Shown here: in pieces, positions 6,046-8,803 of the stretch | Numbering within the stretch: position 1 is the first letter of the stretch | Layout of the letters: every line of letters begins with the position of its first letter | Origin: Alphaproteobacteria bacterium MarineAlpha3_Bin4 | GTDB lineage: Bacteria > Pseudomonadota > Alphaproteobacteria > Rhodospirillales > Casp-alpha2 | Direction: 5' to 3' | Assembly: GCA_002938045.1 (NCBI GenBank) | Contig: PTLJ01000047.1 | Span: 1 to 8,803 of the forward strand | DNA length: 8,803 nt | Translations under genes and position numbers: made by a program | Notes under the pieces: model-generated | What the model was told of the DNA's origin: nothing | Database searches by the model: none | What the model saw: the letters and a program-made list of their open reading frames with translations, nothing else

Positions 6046-6576
6046 CTAGAACTGCTTGACGCCGAGGAAGGTTTGGGTCAACACCAGCGCCGCCGCCTGG
6101 CCGGTCTCGAAAGCAGCGTGTATCGCCGTTTCCATAGCCGGTCCGAGTTCTTGGCTGGTGTGGATGGCGAAGGTGGCAACGCCCATGGCGTGCAGGATTG
6201 GCTCAACCGCCTCACCCATGGGCTTCTGCCACGGGTTCTGCTCTTTCGGCCCGCCGCGCATGGAAACCATCATCAGGATCGGGAAGCCCGCCCCCTTGGC
6301 CAGGGTCAGAAAGTTCGGGCAGTTGCCGACGCCTGAGGACTGCATGCAAAGGATGGCACGTTTTCCGACGAGATCCGCGCCGGCACAGAGCGCGATGCCC
6401 TCCTCTTCCGTAGTCAACAGAACCGTGCGCGCGACCGGGTGCGCGTCGGCGAGCTCGATCAGGTGTTTGTTGCCAGCGTCGGGCACGTAGGCGAATAGCC
6501 ACACGCCGGCCTCGATCAGGACCGCGAATACAGTCTCGGGCCACTCTTCTGGAGTTGGAACGGCCGGCGCGATCAT
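6046..6576 (-). CDS. ThDP-dependent decarboxylase, PYR-domain (alpha) subunit; sulfopyruvate/phosphonopyruvate decarboxylase-like
   Basis: The pyrimidine-binding half of the split decarboxylase, 176 residues, similar to ComD. The activating glutamate of PYR domains lies within TEEEG (56-60). The following segment, AGADLVGKRAILCMQSSGVGN (65-85), is typical of sulfopyruvate and phosphonopyruvate decarboxylases. SMRGGPKEQNPWQKPMG (105-121) is a family landmark near the active site. The active site should form at the interface with the beta subunit encoded just downstream. The ATG at 6576 is preceded by AAGGGGGG ending 3 bases upstream. It is the first gene of a two-gene leftward unit, divergent from guaA. 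ComDE make sulfoacetaldehyde from sulfopyruvate, but the substrate here is inferred only from family resemblance. Confidence 0.85.
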   Translation of the reverse strand: MIAPAVPTPEEWPETVFAVLIEAGVWLFAYVPDAGNKHLIELADAHPVARTVLLTTEEEGIALCAGADLVGKRAILCMQSSGVGNCPNFLTLAKGAGFPILMMVSMRGGPKEQNPWQKPMGEAVEPILHAMGVATFAIHTSQELGPAMETAIHAAFETGQAAALVLTQTFLGVKQF

Positions 6577-6632
6577 GGTCCCCCCTTCTGCGGCCTTACT
6601 CGTGTGTAGAGGCGAAAAGCATAGAGAATTCG

Positions 6633-6640
6633 ATTATAAT
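6633..6640. promoter_or_regulatory. Palindromic TATAAT in the divergent decarboxylase/guaA interval
   Basis: ATTATAAT is its own reverse complement, so a perfect -10 hexamer reads on both strands (6635-6640 on +, 6633-6638 on -). It is conspicuous in GC-rich surroundings. No good -35 hexamer lies 16-18 bases away on either side. Leftward use gives a leader of about 50 bases to the alpha-subunit ATG. Rightward use gives about 113 bases to guaA. Confidence 0.35.
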
Positions 6641-6692
6641 GGCAATTCCGCTTAGGCGCAGATCCACGCCATGGCCTGCCGGCAATTCAAGC

Positions 6693-6715
6693 CTTGCGAG
6701 ACCTGGCTTGCGAGA
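6693..6715. repeat. Two 9-bp direct repeats upstream of guaA
   Basis: CTTGCGAGA occurs at 6693-6701 and again at 6707-6715, a 14-base repeat unit. They lie about 50 bases before the guaA start, where an operator would be expected. No known regulator motif is recognised, and chance duplication is possible. Confidence 0.35.
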
Positions 6716-6760
6716 TGCGCCGGCCTCACGTAAGAAACTTGCCATGAGGTGCGACACCCC

Positions 6761-8329
6761 ATGATCGAGTCCCATGCCGACCGCATCCTGATTGTCGACT
6801 TCGGAAGCCAGGTGACACAATTAATTGCGCGGCGCGTCCGCGAAACGGGCGTCTATTGTGAAATCCATCCATTCCAGAATGTTAGCACCGAGAGCATTCA
6901 GTCCTTCGGCGCCCGTGGCGTGATTCTCTCGGGAGGACCGGCAAGCGTTACCGAGGCTAAGACGCCGCGGGCACCCCAGGCGCTGTTCAACGGTAGCATT
7001 GGATTACCCGTTCTCGGCATATGCTACGGCGAGATGACCATGGTCCAGCAGCTGGATGGTGATGTGATTCCTTGCGACACCCAGGAATACGGCAGTGCCA
7101 TGGTCGAGGTGACGGAGGACTGTGCCCTATTCGAGGGCGTCTGGAAATCGGGCGACCAAAAACAGGTGTGGATGAGCCACGGCGACAGGATTGAAGCCAT
7201 TCCCAAGGGTTTTCGGGTCGCCGCTACGTCGGAGACCTCGCCCTACGCCGTCATCGCCGACGACGGCAGGCGACTCTACGGCGTCCAGTTTCACCCAGAG
7301 GTAGTCCATACGCCAGACGGAGCAGGGCTAATCAACAACTTCACACTGGGGATTTGTGGTTGCAAGGGCACCTGGACCATGGCCGCCTTCAATGTGGAGC
7401 AGATCGCCAAGATTAAGGCGCAGGTGGGAAAAGGCCGTGTCATCTGCGGCCTCTCGGGTGGGATCGATTCGTCGGTCGTCGCCGTTCTCTTGCACCAGGC
7501 GATCGGTGAGCAGCTCACCTGCGTGTTCGTCGATCACGGCCTGATGCGCCTGGGCGAAGCGGAACAGGTGATAGGGCTCTTTCGCAAAAATTACAACATC
7601 CCGCTGATCCACCGCGACGCCGGGGATTTGTTCTTGGGTGCGCTTGAAGGCATCACCGACCCGGAACAGAAGCGAAAAACGATCGGAGCCTTGTTCATAG
7701 ACGTCTTCGCAGAGGAGGCTAATAAGGCCGGCGGGGCCGAGTTTTTAGCCCAGGGGACGCTTTATCCCGACGTCATCGAGAGCGTTTCCTTCACCGGCGG
7801 GCCGAGCGTTACCATCAAGTCGCACCACAACGTGGGTGGGCTGCCTGAACGCATGAACATGGAATTGGTGGAGCCTCTGCGGGAGTTGTTCAAGGACGAG
7901 GTGCGGTTGTTGGGCATGCGGCTAGGATTACCCGAGGAGTTAGTCGGCCGCCACCCGTTCCCGGGCCCCGGGCTGGCAATCCGAATTCCCGGCGAGGTGA
8001 CACCCGAAAAGGCGGACATTCTCCGCCAGGCCGACGCAATCTATTTGGAAGAGATTCTAAATAGCGGACTTTACGGAGAAATCTGGCAAGCCTTCGCTGT
8101 GCTATTGCCGGTGCAAACCGTTGGCGTGATGGGCGACGCGCGTACTTATGAATATGTTTGCGCACTCCGGGCAGTGACGTCCACGGACGGCATGACGGCA
8201 GACTACTACCAATTCAACCATGCCTTTCTCAGCCGTACCTCGACACGCATTATCAACGAGGTGCGCGGCATCAACCGGGTCGTCTATGACGTTACCTCGA
8301 AGCCACCGGCAACAATTGAGTGGGAATGA
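6761..8329 (+). CDS. guaA: GMP synthase (glutamine-hydrolysing)
   Basis: GuaA converts XMP, glutamine and ATP into GMP, the last step of guanine nucleotide synthesis. The 522 residues from the ATG at 6761 are full length. GAGG (6746-6749) lies 11 bases upstream, and an in-frame GTG at 6749 overlaps that site and is less likely. The N-terminal class I glutamine amidotransferase domain (1 to about 195) begins ILIVDFGSQVTQLIARRVRE and has the triad C88 (GICYG), H178 and E180 (FHPEV). The ATP-pyrophosphatase domain carries the PP-loop SGGIDSS (232-238). The C-terminal dimerisation domain ends in the canonical KPPATIEWE. One oddity is that the residue four after the catalytic cysteine is Met92 rather than the usual Gln. 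The gene is divergent from the decarboxylase unit. Its 3' end is probably the attachment site of the integrase-bearing element that follows. Confidence 0.98.
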   Translation: MIESHADRILIVDFGSQVTQLIARRVRETGVYCEIHPFQNVSTESIQSFGARGVILSGGPASVTEAKTPRAPQALFNGSIGLPVLGICYGEMTMVQQLDGDVIPCDTQEYGSAMVEVTEDCALFEGVWKSGDQKQVWMSHGDRIEAIPKGFRVAATSETSPYAVIADDGRRLYGVQFHPEVVHTPDGAGLINNFTLGICGCKGTWTMAAFNVEQIAKIKAQVGKGRVICGLSGGIDSSVVAVLLHQAIGEQLTCVFVDHGLMRLGEAEQVIGLFRKNYNIPLIHRDAGDLFLGALEGITDPEQKRKTIGALFIDVFAEEANKAGGAEFLAQGTLYPDVIESVSFTGGPSVTIKSHHNVGGLPERMNMELVEPLRELFKDEVRLLGMRLGLPEELVGRHPFPGPGLAIRIPGEVTPEKADILRQADAIYLEEILNSGLYGEIWQAFAVLLPVQTVGVMGDARTYEYVCALRAVTSTDGMTADYYQFNHAFLSRTSTRIINEVRGINRVVYDVTSKPPATIEWE

Positions 8330-8335
8330 TTTCAA
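8300..8335 (+). other. Probable attachment site at the 3' end of guaA
   Basis: The 3' end of guaA is an established integration hotspot for genomic islands with tyrosine recombinases. Here an integrase gene begins 130 bases past the stop and points away from guaA, the usual arrangement. The guaA reading frame is intact, as expected when the element restores the gene end. The exact crossover and the far copy cannot be seen, because the element runs off the window. Confidence 0.5.
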
Positions 8336-8352
8336 TGGGTTAGCCTGTCACA

Positions 8353-8368
8353 CAATCACCGTTGATTG
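8353..8368. repeat. Small inverted repeat after guaA
   Basis: CAATCA (8353-8358) and TGATTG (8363-8368) are inverted repeats around CCGT. A wider pair, CCTG (8344-8347) and CAGG (8375-8378), flanks them. There is no T-run, so this is a weak terminator candidate for guaA. A recombinase-binding site of the element is another possibility. Confidence 0.3.
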
Positions 8369-8403
8369 GTTTAGCAGGTAAAACGACCCTTCCAAAATCA
8401 GTA

Positions 8404-8424
8404 CTAGGGGCAATTCTAGGGGCA
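8404..8424. repeat. Tandem 9-bp direct repeats ahead of the integrase
   Basis: CTAGGGGCA occurs at 8404-8412 and 8416-8424, exactly 12 bases apart. Paired short direct repeats near an integrase start resemble arm-type integrase or excisionase binding sites. No family match is claimed. Confidence 0.45.
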
Positions 8425-8427
8425 TAG

Positions 8428-8449
8428 CCACACAGCAACCCTTGTGTGG
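8428..8449 (+). promoter_or_regulatory. Inverted repeat overlapping the integrase ribosome binding site
   Basis: CCACACA (8428-8434) and TGTGTGG (8443-8449) are perfect inverted repeats with an 8-base loop. The last two G residues of the right arm are also the first two of the Shine-Dalgarno GGAG (8448-8451). If formed in mRNA, the stem would partly hide the ribosome binding site. As DNA it could be an operator dyad. Confidence 0.45.
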
Positions 8450-8459
8450 AGAAACGACT

Positions 8460-8803
8460 ATGCCTGTTTACAAGCAACCCAACAGCAAGAACTGGCTCAT
8501 CGAGTTTAAGGTCGATGGCAAACGATTCAGACGTAGCAGCGGGACCAACATAAAACGAAAGGCGATACGATTAGAAGCGAAGTGGCGTCAGGAAATTCAC
8601 GATGGGAAGCACCAGATTGCAAAGATTGAACCTCTAACGATTGAGGAAGCCGCCGACAGGTATTTTCAAACCGTTATCCAGCTTAAAAACAGCCGGGAGA
8701 ACTCCAAGAAATCGGAAAGATGTTGTTTGAATGTGATCGTAGATCACTTCTCTCCCAAGACTCGCTTGGATGCCATTCAGGCAACAGATATAGCCCGGTG
8801 GCG
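8460..8803 (+). CDS. Tyrosine recombinase/phage-type integrase, N-terminal part (cut by window edge)
   Basis: The reading frame is open from the ATG at 8460 to the window end, giving 114 residues. GGAG (8448-8451) lies 8 bases upstream. Residues 1-40 form a small basic region, MPVYKQPNSKNWLIEFKVDGKRFRRSSGT, typical of the N-terminal arm-binding domain of phage-type integrases. Residues from about 58 (EPLTIEEAADRYFQ) to the edge, with DHFSPKTRLDAIQATDIARW, resemble the helical core-binding (SAM-like) domain. The catalytic domain with its Arg-His-Arg-Tyr residues would lie beyond the window and cannot be checked. GC is about 46% by hand count over 300 bases, well below the neighbouring thiC and guaA genes, which supports horizontal origin. 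It presumably drives integration and excision of the element at the guaA 3' end. Confidence 0.85.
   Translation, partial: MPVYKQPNSKNWLIEFKVDGKRFRRSSGTNIKRKAIRLEAKWRQEIHDGKHQIAKIEPLTIEEAADRYFQTVIQLKNSRENSKKSERCCLNVIVDHFSPKTRLDAIQATDIARW

Noticed and set aside
8330..8459. A second, degenerate copy of the guaA 3' end (the element's internal att copy)
   Set aside because: I looked for a repeat of the guaA terminal sequence in this interval and found none; any second copy would have to be outside the window.

Overview
The window looks like chromosomal DNA from a GC-rich alphaproteobacterium. The evidence is high GC with strong codon bias towards G/C, a ThiC with the proteobacterial N-terminal associated domain, and GuaA, cold-shock and reductase proteins of alphaproteobacterial flavour. 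This is a judgement from sequence character, not from a search, and I cannot name the genus. Most of the window is ordinary core metabolism. The right edge enters a lower-GC, integrase-bearing segment that looks like the start of a genomic island.

Left part (1-2150): two dehydrogenase genes point towards each other. The first (295-1029, +) is an MDR-family enoyl reductase/quinone oxidoreductase-like gene. It is in frame but has lost the middle of its Rossmann (NAD(P)H-binding) domain, so it is probably non-functional. The second (1173-2150, -) is an intact D-isomer 2-hydroxyacid dehydrogenase. A stem-loop lies between their 3' ends.

Middle (2151-5318): an intergenic region of about 400 bases leads to a small CspA-family cold-shock gene (2553-2762). 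A clear TPP riboswitch follows (2829-2944) and leads into thiC (3037-4881), the pyrimidine branch of thiamine synthesis. Eight bases after thiC comes a GlcG/HbpS-family gene (4890-5318), apparently co-transcribed and so probably also under TPP control.

Right-middle (5436-6576, -): two tightly coupled genes encode the PYR-domain and PP-domain subunits of a split thiamine-diphosphate-dependent decarboxylase of the sulfopyruvate/phosphonopyruvate decarboxylase type. They converge on the thiC unit. The enzyme would use the cofactor that thiC helps make, although they are separately transcribed.

Right (6761-8803): guaA (GMP synthase) is divergent from the decarboxylase operon. About 130 bases beyond its stop codon begins a tyrosine recombinase gene (8460 onwards, cut by the window edge) with about 46% GC. 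The 3' end of guaA is a known integration hotspot, so the island's attachment site is most likely at 8300-8335. The leader between guaA and the integrase holds a pair of 9-bp direct repeats, a small inverted repeat, and a perfect 7-bp inverted repeat that overlaps the integrase ribosome binding site. I found no tRNA, rRNA, CRISPR array or IS element.
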